Assembly: GCA_034927345.1 (NCBI GenBank)
Contig: JAYFQE010000019.1
Location: 1-64,000 of the forward strand
Origin: JAYFQE01 sp034927345
GTDB taxonomy: Bacteria > Bacillota > Clostridia > Saccharofermentanales > UBA5734
DNA: 64,000 nucleotides
Reading direction: 5' to 3'
Both the position numbers and the translations under genes were made by a program. A model generated the notes under the pieces. It had not been told where the DNA came from. It worked only from the letters and a program-made list of their open reading frames with translations, and did not search any database. This document shows positions 1 through 8,624 of this stretch, one piece after another; position 1 is the first letter of the stretch; every line of letters begins with the position of its first letter.

Positions 1-783
1 TACAGCCTGGCCTTCCGGGTGATCAGCATCGATATACCGACCATCGACGAGCTGGGATTCCCGGATGTTCTGAAAACCCTCGCGCTGAAGACACGCGGCC
101 TGATCCTGGTGACCGGCCCGACCGGCAGCGGCAAATCGACCACCCTGGCGGCGATGATCGACCATATCAACCGAAACCGCAATTGCCATATCCTGACGCT
201 GGAGGAGCCGATCGAGTATCTGCATCATCACAACCTGAGCATGGTCAACCAGCGTGAAGTCGGCACCGACACCCAGGATTTCGCCGCCGGCCTGCGCGCC
301 GCGCTGCGCGAAGATCCGGATGTCATCATGGTCGGTGAAATGCGCGATCTGGAAACGATTTCCACGGCGATAACCGCGGCCGAAACCGGCCATCTGGTGC
401 TTTCCACCCTGCACACAACCGGCGCCGAACAGACGGTCGACCGCATCATCGACGTCTTTCCGCCTTTTCAGCAGCAGCAAGTCCGGATCCAGCTTTCGGT
501 CGTCCTGGAAGCCATCATCTCCCAGCTGCTTTTAGCCAGAAGCGACAATGCCGGCATGGCGGCGGCCCAGGAGATCCTGATCGCCAACAACGCGGTCCGC
601 AACCAGATCCGCGACGGCAAGACCAACCAGCTGGAAACGATCATCCAGACCCATATGAAGACCGGCATGATGCCGATGGATCTCTCCCTGAGCAACCTGG
701 TCAGGCAGAGGAAGATCACCAACGACGTTGCCTATACCTTCGCCCTCGATCGTGAGATGCTGCAGCGTTACCTGACGAATTAA
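1..783 (+). CDS. pilT: Type IV pilus retraction ATPase PilT (5' end cut by window)
   Basis: This is a hexameric cytoplasmic ATPase that depolymerises type IV pili and so powers twitching. The reading frame is open from base 1, so the N-terminal part lies outside the window; the GTG at 19 is internal. The sequence shows a Walker A motif (GPTGSGKST), an Asp box (LTLEEPIEYL), a Walker B motif (DPDVIMVGEMRD) and a His box (STLHTTG). It also has AVRNQIRDGK, which matches the AIRNLIRE motif that separates PilT from the assembly ATPase PilB. It ends 16 bases before pilC and heads a pilus cluster in which all genes run the same way. A pilB gene would be expected just upstream. Confidence is high. Confidence 0.95.
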   Translation, partial: YSLAFRVISIDIPTIDELGFPDVLKTLALKTRGLILVTGPTGSGKSTTLAAMIDHINRNRNCHILTLEEPIEYLHHHNLSMVNQREVGTDTQDFAAGLRAALREDPDVIMVGEMRDLETISTAITAAETGHLVLSTLHTTGAEQTVDRIIDVFPPFQQQQVRIQLSVVLEAIISQLLLARSDNAGMAAAQEILIANNAVRNQIRDGKTNQLETIIQTHMKTGMMPMDLSLSNLVRQRKITNDVAYTFALDREMLQRYLTN

Positions 784-799
784 CGGAAGGAGCACCAAG

Positions 800-2008
800 A
801 TGTCCGCATACCAATACAAAGCGATCAGCACCAGCGGCGAGGCGATCGAAGGCAGCCTGGTTGCCAAAGACCGTTCCGAAGTCCTGGAAATGCTGCGGGA
901 AAAGGATTATAAACCGGTAACCATCAGCGAAATCCGAGAGAATCAGGACATCAACCTGAAGTCTGCCTTTAAACGGATCAAGCTGAAGGATATCGGCGTT
1001 TTTTGCCGCCAGTTTTACACCATGCTCAATTCCGGCATCAGCATCATCCAATGCCTGGACATTCTGCGCCAGCAGTTCGACAACATCAAGCTGAGGAAAG
1101 TCATTGCCGATGTCTATGAATTGGTCCAGAAGGGTTCATCTTTCTCTGAATCGCTGCGCGTTCATAAGGATGTTTTTCCCGAGCTCCTGATCAACATGGT
1201 GGAAGCCGGCGAAGCCAGCGGCAACCTGGATGTGATCATGGAACGCATGGCCGAGCATTTTGAGAAAGACACGAAACTGAAACGCAAAGTGACCGGAGCG
1301 ATGATTTATCCGATTGTCCTCAGCTGCGTGTGCGTGGTTGTGGTTATTTTCCTGTTAACCTTTATCATGCCGACTTTTATCGGCATGTTTACCAGCAGCG
1401 GCGTGGCCCTGCCTTTGCCGACCCAGATCCTGCTCAATATCAGCTTTTTCCTGCGCGACTGGTGGTATCTGCTGGCCGCGGCCGTGATTGTGGCGGTCTA
1501 TCTGATCCGGCGGTCGTTAAAAACCGAATCCGGCCGTTTAGCCTTCGACCGTTTTAAGCTGCGCATACCGGTGATTAAAAATGTTACGATCCGCATCGCG
1601 ACAACCCGCTTCACCCGGACGCTTTCCACCCTTCTGGCCAGCGGCATCCCGCTCCTGAACGCCATGGAAATCACCTCCCGGGTCGTCGGCAACAAGGTGG
1701 TTGAAAAAGCGATCCTGAGCATCCGCGAGGATGTCCGCAAAGGGTTCGACCTGGCCGGCCCGGTTAAAAAGACGAATCTGTTTCCGCCGATGGTGGACAG
1801 CATGATCAAGATCGGGGAGGAATCCGGCTCGCTGGATGATGTCCTGCGCAAGACCGCCGACTTTTACGATGAGGAAGTAGACGCTTCGGTTCAGAAAATG
1901 ACCTCGATGCTGGAGCCGCTGTTGATTGTCTTCATGGCCGTCATCATCGGAGCCGTCATCATCTCGATTGCCATGCCGATGTTTTCCATGTTCACGACGG
2001 TTCAGTAA
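800..2008 (+). CDS. pilC: Type IV pilus inner-membrane platform protein PilC
   Basis: This is the GspF/PilC-family polytopic membrane protein on which pilin is assembled, and it couples the PilB/PilT motors to the pilus. The product is 402 aa, normal for the family. Two T2SSF repeats are visible, roughly residues 65-190 and 270-395, each starting with an FCRQF/FTRTL-type segment. Membrane segments lie near residues 172-196, 218-240 and 373-395. The motif GEASGNLD in the first repeat matches GEESGSLD in the second, which is the family's internal duplication. The start is an ATG after AAGGAG. It sits between pilT and the major pilin gene, the common clostridial order. Confidence 0.95.
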   Translation: MSAYQYKAISTSGEAIEGSLVAKDRSEVLEMLREKDYKPVTISEIRENQDINLKSAFKRIKLKDIGVFCRQFYTMLNSGISIIQCLDILRQQFDNIKLRKVIADVYELVQKGSSFSESLRVHKDVFPELLINMVEAGEASGNLDVIMERMAEHFEKDTKLKRKVTGAMIYPIVLSCVCVVVVIFLLTFIMPTFIGMFTSSGVALPLPTQILLNISFFLRDWWYLLAAAVIVAVYLIRRSLKTESGRLAFDRFKLRIPVIKNVTIRIATTRFTRTLSTLLASGIPLLNAMEITSRVVGNKVVEKAILSIREDVRKGFDLAGPVKKTNLFPPMVDSMIKIGEESGSLDDVLRKTADFYDEEVDASVQKMTSMLEPLLIVFMAVIIGAVIISIAMPMFSMFTTVQ

Positions 2009-2103
2009 TCACCCTTTAGCCGCGAGCGGCCGGAAACACGGCGGCAAGCCCGGAACGGTTTCAACAGGTTTACCGACCTGACAGGAACAAAATAAATCAT
2101 TTT

Positions 2104-2120
2104 ATGTAGGAGGTTTCAAT
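2104..2120 (+). promoter_or_regulatory. Strong ribosome binding site of the major pilin gene
   Basis: TAGGAGGTTTC lies 8-9 bases before the ATG at 2123. It is close to the full anti-Shine-Dalgarno complement and fits a highly expressed structural pilin. Confidence 0.7.
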
Positions 2121-2122
2121 TT

Positions 2123-2542
2123 ATGACAAATGCTTTGACGGTTCAGAATCCCAAGAACATCCGCCGCAATCGTAAAGGCTTTACCCTGATCGAACTGATC
2201 GTGGTTATCGCCATCCTGGCCATATTGGCCGCGATTGCCATCCCGGCCTTTACCAACATCCAGGACACCTCGCGGGTGAAAGCCGACGCCGCCACCGCCG
2301 CCGAAATCTGCAGCGCGGCCAGAGTCCAGGAAGCTGATACGGGAACAGCAATAGTTGCAGGTGATCCTGCAACAGTGATAAGTGCAGATTACATTAAGGT
2401 AACTAAACCGCAAAATGGCCCGTCATTTGCAATATCCGGTGGTGGTACTTCGAAATATGTTGTGAAATGGACACCAGCAACCGGTAAATATGCAGGTAAG
2501 CAGCAAACAGTCACCGAAGGTGAAGCTTTCAAACTCTCTTAA
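2123..2542 (+). CDS. pilA: Major type IV pilin (prepilin)
   Basis: This 139-aa prepilin is the likely main subunit of the pilus fibre. A short basic leader precedes the peptidase site, which is followed by GFTLIELIVVIAILAIL; the Glu at mature position 5 is present, as in type IVa pilins. The hydrophobic N-terminal helix then leads into a small globular domain with few cysteines, so the disulfide loop of proteobacterial pilins is absent. Base composition changes inside the gene. By hand count, 2221-2340 is about 58-68% G+C while 2341-2520 is about 43-48%. The exposed C-terminal half may therefore have been replaced by recombination. A long perfect hairpin follows the gene. The matching prepilin peptidase is not in the window. 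Confidence 0.9.
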   Translation: MTNALTVQNPKNIRRNRKGFTLIELIVVIAILAILAAIAIPAFTNIQDTSRVKADAATAAEICSAARVQEADTGTAIVAGDPATVISADYIKVTKPQNGPSFAISGGGTSKYVVKWTPATGKYAGKQQTVTEGEAFKLS

Positions 2543-2575
2543 GATCCTAGACGATCAAGAATTTATTCAGAGGGT

Positions 2576-2611
2576 ATCCCGGAAACACAGGTCAAAATGT
2601 GTTTCCGGGAT
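2576..2611 (+). terminator. Perfect 14-bp hairpin after the pilin gene
   Basis: ATCCCGGAAACACA and TGTGTTTCCGGGAT form a perfect inverted repeat around an 8-base loop, 33 bases after the pilin stop. No T-run follows, so it is not a classic intrinsic terminator. It may protect the 3' end of pilin mRNA or partly block readthrough, giving more pilin than the downstream minor components. That role is inferred. Confidence 0.6.
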
Positions 2612-2663
2612 TATCGCCCCTCCGGCATATCGCGGCGGACCTATACTGTATGTGAGGTAGTTT

Positions 2664-3122
2664 ATGAACAGGCCAAAAAGCGCAAGCTCGAAAAAGGGAT
2701 CGGCATTATCTGTTGTCATGCTGGTTTTGGCTGTCATCATGATCATCACAACAGTGATTGCCTCCATGTATTCGGTCAATCTGCAGCAAGCCAAGCTTCA
2801 GGAAGACCGGATGAAAGCCTACTATTTAGCCCTGTCGGGCGTTGAAGTCGGCTACTCGGCCTTGATGACCGATACCGATCCGGACGATGCCAATGTGGTT
2901 TATTACTATAAGAAATACGCGGCTGAGCTCAATAATGCCATCAGCCAGAGCCTCACCCTGGATGACGGCACGGTGGACCTGCGCTTATCCAGGACGACGA
3001 TCGACGGCAAAGTATGGCTGGTCATCGAGGCCGAAGGCCATCTGAACAATTCGACCGTGACGAATACGACAGCAATGCGGTTCCGGGACGACAATCCGGC
3101 CATTGTTGTTCGTACGCAATAA
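2664..3122 (+). CDS. PilX-like pilus-associated membrane protein
   Basis: This 152-aa protein resembles the PilX/minor pilin accessory class. A basic N-terminus (RPKSASSKKGSALSVV) precedes one hydrophobic segment, about residues 16-40, and then a mostly soluble domain. The Gly-Ser-Ala-Leu start of the segment recalls PilX proteins. It lacks the conserved Glu at position 5, so processing by prepilin peptidase is uncertain. The stretch with AYYLALSGVEVGYSAL is typical of this class. The gene lies between the major pilin and two large prepilins, which suggests a role in priming or capping the fibre. The function is inferred from position and architecture. Confidence 0.65.
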   Translation: MNRPKSASSKKGSALSVVMLVLAVIMIITTVIASMYSVNLQQAKLQEDRMKAYYLALSGVEVGYSALMTDTDPDDANVVYYYKKYAAELNNAISQSLTLDDGTVDLRLSRTTIDGKVWLVIEAEGHLNNSTVTNTTAMRFRDDNPAIVVRTQ

Positions 3123-3166
3123 GGGGGATGGCTGTTGAAAAGCCATTCCGGATGGGAGTGATAACG

Positions 3167-4477
3167 ATGAGAAGAAGCAAAAAAGGCGTGACGCTCGTTG
3201 AGCTGATTATTGTATCGGCGCTTGTGATCGTTGTTATGTCCCTGGGCCTGAACCTATTATTATTCGGCAATAAAGCGCAGGCGGTCAGCACCGACGAATA
3301 TGAACTGCAAACGGCGGCCCGCATTGCCAGCGAGACGACGAACAAAATCGTCCGCTACTCGACGGCTGTTTTTACCATCAATGAATCCAGCTTTCGCGAA
3401 GACAATTTAACAGCCGGCTGGAACTATTTCGGGATCAGCCCGGACAAAACGGAAATCGTTCAATATACCTATGATGCCGTGAATAAAACGCATATAAAGA
3501 CCGCCGTTATCTCGGCCCAGACAGGCATGACATACCGGCTGCGGTTTTGGAAGAATGATAAATCCAATGATAATAAATTGCTCAGTTTTGCCATTGAAGC
3601 GATCAAGGATGGATCTGCGGTTAAAAAAATCGATATAGACACGCAGCTGGAAGCCTTGAATTCGCTGCAGGTCATCGACCGCAGCACCTTGTCGGATCCG
3701 GCCACGGCGCTGGCCTATCGCAGCGACGAGCGCCCGATGGCGATCTACGGAGCCATATCGATGGTTCTGGACCGGTCGGGAAGCATGGACTGGGATATCT
3801 ATGGGAACAACACTTATACAGAGAGCAACAAACGGATCTCGATCCTGAGAACCGAGGCGGCCAAGCTGGTCAATGCTTTTGCCAAAGAACAGAACATCAG
3901 CATCTCTTTAGCCCCCTTCAGCACTTCCGGCAACAGCGTCGGCCCCTTTTACAGCGCCGCCAACGAGACCAGCTCTTTGCTCGGTTCGATCAGCGGATTA
4001 TCCGCCAACGGCGGGACCAACACCGGCGATGGCATGCGCCGGGGCTATTACCAGATTGTCAATTTTAATCTGAATCATTCCGACATAACCTGTAAAAATT
4101 ACATGATTATTCTGGTCGACGGCGTGACAACATACTATACCTGGAAAAACGGGAATTACTATCTGGCGGCCGGCGGTATTAGCGAAAGCTATGATGTGGA
4201 AGGTTTTGGCGGCAGTCTGGATCCTGATGGCACACGATATGTCGACAGGGTCGGCAGTATGATCCGGTCCTATGCCAATGGCATCAAGACCTATGTCATC
4301 GGTTTTTCCGCCAACCATGACGACTTGGGCAGTATTCAGGATATCGCCGACGCCGCCGGCACCGATGCCGGCAATGTTTATCAATATGCCAGCGATCGCG
4401 ACCTGGGCGTTATCTTCGAAGCGATCCGCAAGGATATTCTCAATGACCTCTGGGTCATTAACGGACCTGCCCGATGA
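3167..4477 (+). CDS. Minor prepilin with von Willebrand factor A domain
   Basis: This 436-aa protein starts with a class III signal (MRRSKKG, then VTLVELIIVSALVIVV, with Glu at mature position 5). A pilin-like stalk follows, to about residue 185. A vWA domain fills the rest. Its metal-ion-dependent adhesion site is intact: D202-x-S204-x-S206, T284 in GGTNTGD with D288, and D318 in ILVDG. In related systems vWA domains on pilus tips bind host or surface ligands through Mg2+. The start at 3167 is chosen because GGGAG lies just upstream and the prepilin leader begins there; the frame stays open upstream without a plausible start. The gene is tightly linked to the next prepilin. Confidence 0.85.
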   Translation: MRRSKKGVTLVELIIVSALVIVVMSLGLNLLLFGNKAQAVSTDEYELQTAARIASETTNKIVRYSTAVFTINESSFREDNLTAGWNYFGISPDKTEIVQYTYDAVNKTHIKTAVISAQTGMTYRLRFWKNDKSNDNKLLSFAIEAIKDGSAVKKIDIDTQLEALNSLQVIDRSTLSDPATALAYRSDERPMAIYGAISMVLDRSGSMDWDIYGNNTYTESNKRISILRTEAAKLVNAFAKEQNISISLAPFSTSGNSVGPFYSAANETSSLLGSISGLSANGGTNTGDGMRRGYYQIVNFNLNHSDITCKNYMIILVDGVTTYYTWKNGNYYLAAGGISESYDVEGFGGSLDPDGTRYVDRVGSMIRSYANGIKTYVIGFSANHDDLGSIQDIADAAGTDAGNVYQYASDRDLGVIFEAIRKDILNDLWVINGPAR

Positions 4478-4493
4478 AAGGCCGGTGGATGAG

Positions 4494-6950
4494 ATGAGAA
4501 AATTTGCCAATAAAAAGGGTATGACCTTGATTGAGATCATTGTGGCGATCGGCATCATCGGCATGATTGCCGTGATTTTCTTTTCCGGCATGACGACCTA
4601 CTATCAGTTTATTAACAGGACAAAGACCATTACGCAAAACGCTTTTTCGATACAAGACAAGCTGGAAGAAGAGATCAACACAGTCAAGGCGAAGATTGAA
4701 TCAAATCAACCGGTTTCCCAGCCGCAAGAGAATATCACCCTGTTTGCCGGCCGATCCTACCAGGTTTCGGTAACGGCCTACTCGCTGACCCAGACGATCG
4801 CCGCCAAGTCTTTGAAAACACTGGTCGCCAACAGCGTCCAGATCGATTTCCATGTGCCGGTGGTCTCGTCGGTCACCATCACGATGAAAAAAAACACGAC
4901 GACGGTAACCCAGGCTTACGCGGCAGATCCGCAGCTTAGTTTGACGGGGGCCTGCACATACAGCGATACGGTCGATTTGTTTCAAACGATGTATCAGTGG
5001 TATGTTTCGCGCGACGGTTATAACATGCCCCTCTATGCGACGCCTGACGAAGTTGAGGTGGGTTCGAAATATCCGCGCTTCCCCGACGATTATGAGCCGA
5101 TCGCCGGCGCGACCACGACGGTATTGACCAATTTCGCGCAATATGCCGGCCACCACCTGGTTTTCACCGCGACGCCGGTCGCCAGAGCCATGAAAATGGG
5201 CTTGCTGAAATACAGCGAACCGGTCTATTTATACGGCCCCGCCGTTCTGACGAATTTGAAAGTTCACCTCGATTCCTCAACCGTTAACAAAGCTGACGGA
5301 ACGCTGGTCAGGACGGTTAACCTGGGCGGCGGCAGCAACGCAAATTTCCTGCAAAGCTGGCCCAATCTGGCCTATCTGCTGTCGACATCCGTTCCCCGGT
5401 CGGCCGCGCAGGCGACGCCGGCGCTGCAGCCGCAGATGGACGACATCACTTATACGGAAGACATTATTCCGGAAGTCTGGGGCCGACAGGTCACGTCGTC
5501 AGCGGATTCATCCATGACGGTCGCTTCTTTTTCACCGGCCAACCCGTCGGCTTTGACGGTCATCTTCGTAGCCAAAAGCCACGCGGCAAAAACCAATGTC
5601 CCGATCATTCAGGGGACTTCCTGGAAAATGGGCTGGCTGGGCAGCGGCGCGTTAGGCTTGATGAATAATACCGCTTCAGTCGAGTGTTTATCCGGCCAGG
5701 GCCTGGATGATGAATGGCATGTTTTTACCGGCATCATCTCCGGCGGGCAGCTGAAGTTCCAGGTCGACAAACAGGAATATACCTCCGTAAACAGCGGCGC
5801 CATAACCATGGGCAATCTCACCATCAATACCCGTGATTTGTCGATTGCCGAATTGTTGATTTACGACCGGGATCTGTCAACTTCGACGGATCTGGAGCAG
5901 GTGAAGACGGCCCTCTTTGAAAAATATGATCCGACGATCGTACCCTGGACCATCGATTACCTGCATAACATAACGGATACCGGCATACAGGGGGAAACCT
6001 ATGTGATGCCCCAGCGCGTGAACGCGACGATGACCAACGGCGCGACCCAATCTGTGGAAGTCATCTGGGACGAGAACGTGAGCACCCTGAATACGGGGCA
6101 TCAGATCGTAACAGGCAGCGCCCGGCTGGATCCGACCAAAAAGGTGACTTTGGATGTCAATGTCATCGGCATCGTCAGTGTCGCGCCGATCAGCGATACG
6201 ATTCATCTGTATGATACCTATACTATGCCGACGGTTGTGGACGCCACTTATTCCGATGGCTCGCTGCGTCAGGTTCCGGTGGACTGGACCGGCGCGGTAC
6301 AAAACAATGTGCTGGGGGTACAGCGAATCGACGGACTGACGCATAACGCTCCTCAACATGCAGCTGTTCTTACGGTTACGGTCATCCGTCCGATCATCCA
6401 GAGCATATCTGTCGCTCCGACATCGGCTAATCTGATGATTGGCGCCAGTGTACAATTAGTCCCGTCCATTTTACCGGCCGAAGCCGACACAAACGCTGTT
6501 ACATGGAGCAGCAACAGACCGGCCGTCGCTTCGGTCAGCAGCACCGGCCTGGTTACGGCCCAAAGCGCGGGAACCGCCGTCATCAGGCTGCAGTCCAATG
6601 AGAATCCGTCGGCTTACGCGACCTGCACCATTCGCGTAATCAAGGGCTATGCGCAATTAACGGATCTGTCGGTTGAAAGCGTCTGGGACTATACCAATAT
6701 CATTCAGCCGGCGTTTACCAGCGGAAATCTCAATTATACAGCAGTTACCGGTAAAAGATGGGAACAGGTTGACATTCTTCCAACCAGTCCGCAAGCTACG
6801 TCGATAACGGTTAACGGTATCCCGGTGTACTCAGGCCATTATCGAACAATCGATATTGCAAAAGGTATTAATACAGTCACCATCGTCGTCAAGCAGGCCG
6901 ATATGCTCGATCAGACTTATACCATTACAATCACGCGGCCTAACAACTGA
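4494..6950 (+). CDS. Giant minor prepilin with LamG-, Ig- and cadherin-like domains
   Basis: This 818-aa protein begins with a prepilin leader (MRKFANKKG, then MTLIEIIVAIGIIGMI, Glu at position 5). A pilin-like helix is followed by an extended extracellular region. In order, a LamG/concanavalin-like segment covers about residues 350-480, and two Ig-like (Big_4-type) repeats cover about 484-632. A Big_2-type domain covers about 636-716 (SVAPTSANL, then WSSNRPAVASV, then STGLVTA). A cadherin-like beta-sandwich covers about 723-817 (LTDLSV to YTITITRP). Such domains bind carbohydrate or build stiff stalks. The protein is probably a pilus-tip adhesin, combining pilin and adhesin in one chain. An alternative GTG start lies three codons upstream. 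It is far longer than normal minor pilins. Confidence 0.85.
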   Translation: MRKFANKKGMTLIEIIVAIGIIGMIAVIFFSGMTTYYQFINRTKTITQNAFSIQDKLEEEINTVKAKIESNQPVSQPQENITLFAGRSYQVSVTAYSLTQTIAAKSLKTLVANSVQIDFHVPVVSSVTITMKKNTTTVTQAYAADPQLSLTGACTYSDTVDLFQTMYQWYVSRDGYNMPLYATPDEVEVGSKYPRFPDDYEPIAGATTTVLTNFAQYAGHHLVFTATPVARAMKMGLLKYSEPVYLYGPAVLTNLKVHLDSSTVNKADGTLVRTVNLGGGSNANFLQSWPNLAYLLSTSVPRSAAQATPALQPQMDDITYTEDIIPEVWGRQVTSSADSSMTVASFSPANPSALTVIFVAKSHAAKTNVPIIQGTSWKMGWLGSGALGLMNNTASVECLSGQGLDDEWHVFTGIISGGQLKFQVDKQEYTSVNSGAITMGNLTINTRDLSIAELLIYDRDLSTSTDLEQVKTALFEKYDPTIVPWTIDYLHNITDTGIQGETYVMPQRVNATMTNGATQSVEVIWDENVSTLNTGHQIVTGSARLDPTKKVTLDVNVIGIVSVAPISDTIHLYDTYTMPTVVDATYSDGSLRQVPVDWTGAVQNNVLGVQRIDGLTHNAPQHAAVLTVTVIRPIIQSISVAPTSANLMIGASVQLVPSILPAEADTNAVTWSSNRPAVASVSSTGLVTAQSAGTAVIRLQSNENPSAYATCTIRVIKGYAQLTDLSVESVWDYTNIIQPAFTSGNLNYTAVTGKRWEQVDILPTSPQATSITVNGIPVYSGHYRTIDIAKGINTVTIVVKQADMLDQTYTITITRPNN

Positions 6951-6965
6951 TAAAGGATAAGGAAG

Positions 6966-8051
6966 GTGAAGCATTTGTTATCTGGGAAAATACTCGCCAT
7001 CGATATGGGAAGCCGGAACATCCATCTGGTTGAAGGGCGCAGCCGCGGCGGCGCGATTGAAGTCGACCGCTGCTTGCTGGTCGTAACGCCGGAGGGCTCG
7101 ATACGGGATGGCTCGATCATCGACAAGGCTTCCGTCAGGGAATGTCTGCACCAGGCGATAAAGCAGAATCACTTCACGGCCGACCGGGCTGTCCTGACCG
7201 TCAAGAGCCCGCTGGTTATTGCGCGCGACGTCGTTCTGCCGGTTGTAAACAAAGATGAACTGGATTCGATGATTCAACTGGAAATGGAGCAGTATGTGCC
7301 CAATCTGGTTACCGAATATGTAACCGGATTTACCTTGTTGAATCCGGGAACCGATAAAAACGCTGCCGTTCAGGGCGGCAGCCAGATGAAATTTCATGTG
7401 GTCGCCATGCCGAAAACGCTGATTAACAGTTATCTGGAACTGCTGCGGGAAGCCGGCCTGAAACCGGTTATCATGGATGTCCATTCCAACGCGCTGGCTA
7501 AACTGGTCGATCGCAATTTTATCAGGAACGGACAGAACGTCAATTCGATGACCTCCTGGCAGACTGCCGCCTTCCTGGATCTGGGTTATGATCAGACCGA
7601 GGTCAATATCATCTCGCAAGGATCGCTGGTCTTCAGCCGCCTGATCGCTTTTGGCAGCCGGCAGATCTGCGCGGAGCTGGCCAAGCAGTGGAACATCACC
7701 CTGAGCCAGACCGAACAGCGGCTGGCCAATGATTTGGATTTAACCAAATCGAACGGCGATCATGCCCAGGATACCATCCGGTCTTTCACCAACCGCTGGC
7801 TGACAGAAATACAAACCAACATTCAGTTTTATACCGGCCGTTCGCAGGAGAACAAACCGGAAGCGTTTTATATCTACGGCGGTTTTGCCCGGCTGAGAGG
7901 GCTGGCCGATTTAATGAACGGCGCCTATAATGTGCCGATTCGTTATATGAATGATTTACCGGCTGTCAAAATGGTCAGCCGCGAGAATAGCCCGGATCAG
8001 GATATCGGCCAATTTATCAATGCTCTTGGCGCGATAATCCGTAATGAGTGA
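6966..8051 (+). CDS. pilM: Type IV pilus actin-like ATPase PilM
   Basis: PilM is a cytoplasmic FtsA/actin-fold protein that binds the PilN N-terminus and helps align the pilus machine. The product is 361 aa, normal length. Phosphate-1 (ILAIDMGSRNIHLVEG), phosphate-2 (AFLDLGYDQTEVNII) and adenosine (YIYGGFARLRGL) motifs are present. The annotated GTG at 6966 has AAAGGA 8 bases upstream. A TTG at 6975 with GGAAGG upstream is an equally good start. It opens the pilM-pilN-pilO block, with only short gaps between the genes. Confidence 0.93.
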   Translation: MKHLLSGKILAIDMGSRNIHLVEGRSRGGAIEVDRCLLVVTPEGSIRDGSIIDKASVRECLHQAIKQNHFTADRAVLTVKSPLVIARDVVLPVVNKDELDSMIQLEMEQYVPNLVTEYVTGFTLLNPGTDKNAAVQGGSQMKFHVVAMPKTLINSYLELLREAGLKPVIMDVHSNALAKLVDRNFIRNGQNVNSMTSWQTAAFLDLGYDQTEVNIISQGSLVFSRLIAFGSRQICAELAKQWNITLSQTEQRLANDLDLTKSNGDHAQDTIRSFTNRWLTEIQTNIQFYTGRSQENKPEAFYIYGGFARLRGLADLMNGAYNVPIRYMNDLPAVKMVSRENSPDQDIGQFINALGAIIRNE

Positions 8052-8066
8052 GAGGAGTAACACCGC

Positions 8067-8624
8067 ATGTATGATCTGAACTTTCTGGCAGCTCCTGTCA
8101 GTAAAAAGAAAAAATCGCCTGCCGTACCGGTCTTGCTGATCATGGCTTTGTTGGTGGTCCTGGGCGTCGGTAGTTATTATGTCTGGATAAAAATGCAGAT
8201 CGGCAAGACCCAGGACAGCATCAATGAAGTAAAAGCCTATATCACATCCGGCGATGTAACGGCGCAGCTGGCCAAAATCAATACGCTGGGGCAGAAACAG
8301 CAGCTCTTAAGCGCCTATCAGAACAATTTCGATTTGATCGATCTGTATCTCAACGATACCCGGATCATCAACGGCAAGGCGCTGGACGCCATCAAAAACG
8401 CCGCTCCCGCCGGCGTAAGTTATAACGCGGTCACTCTAAACGGGACGGACCTGCAGATCGAAGCCGCGGTTCCGGACAGCCAGACGGCGGCGCTCCTGCT
8501 CCATAATTTAAAGGAATTGCCCATTCTGGAATCGGCGGATCTATTGACGCTGGTCCATGATGAAGCCAGTGGGGTGTCTTCAACATCCATTCACTGCATG
8601 CTGAAGGATGTGATCATCAAATGA
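8067..8624 (+). CDS. pilN: Type IV pilus alignment protein PilN
   Basis: This is a 185-aa single-pass protein. Its short N-terminal cytoplasmic tail begins MYDLNFLAAP, the PilM-binding type of motif (usually INLLP). One membrane helix lies near residues 22-43, followed by a coiled coil and a small ferredoxin-like domain. It is expected to dimerise with PilO and to link PilM to the outer part of the machine. The ATG follows GAGAGGAG. Its end overlaps the start of the next gene by 4 bases, which points to coupled translation. Assignment rests on architecture and position, as PilN sequences are weakly conserved. Confidence 0.8.
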   Translation: MYDLNFLAAPVSKKKKSPAVPVLLIMALLVVLGVGSYYVWIKMQIGKTQDSINEVKAYITSGDVTAQLAKINTLGQKQQLLSAYQNNFDLIDLYLNDTRIINGKALDAIKNAAPAGVSYNAVTLNGTDLQIEAAVPDSQTAALLLHNLKELPILESADLLTLVHDEASGVSSTSIHCMLKDVIIK

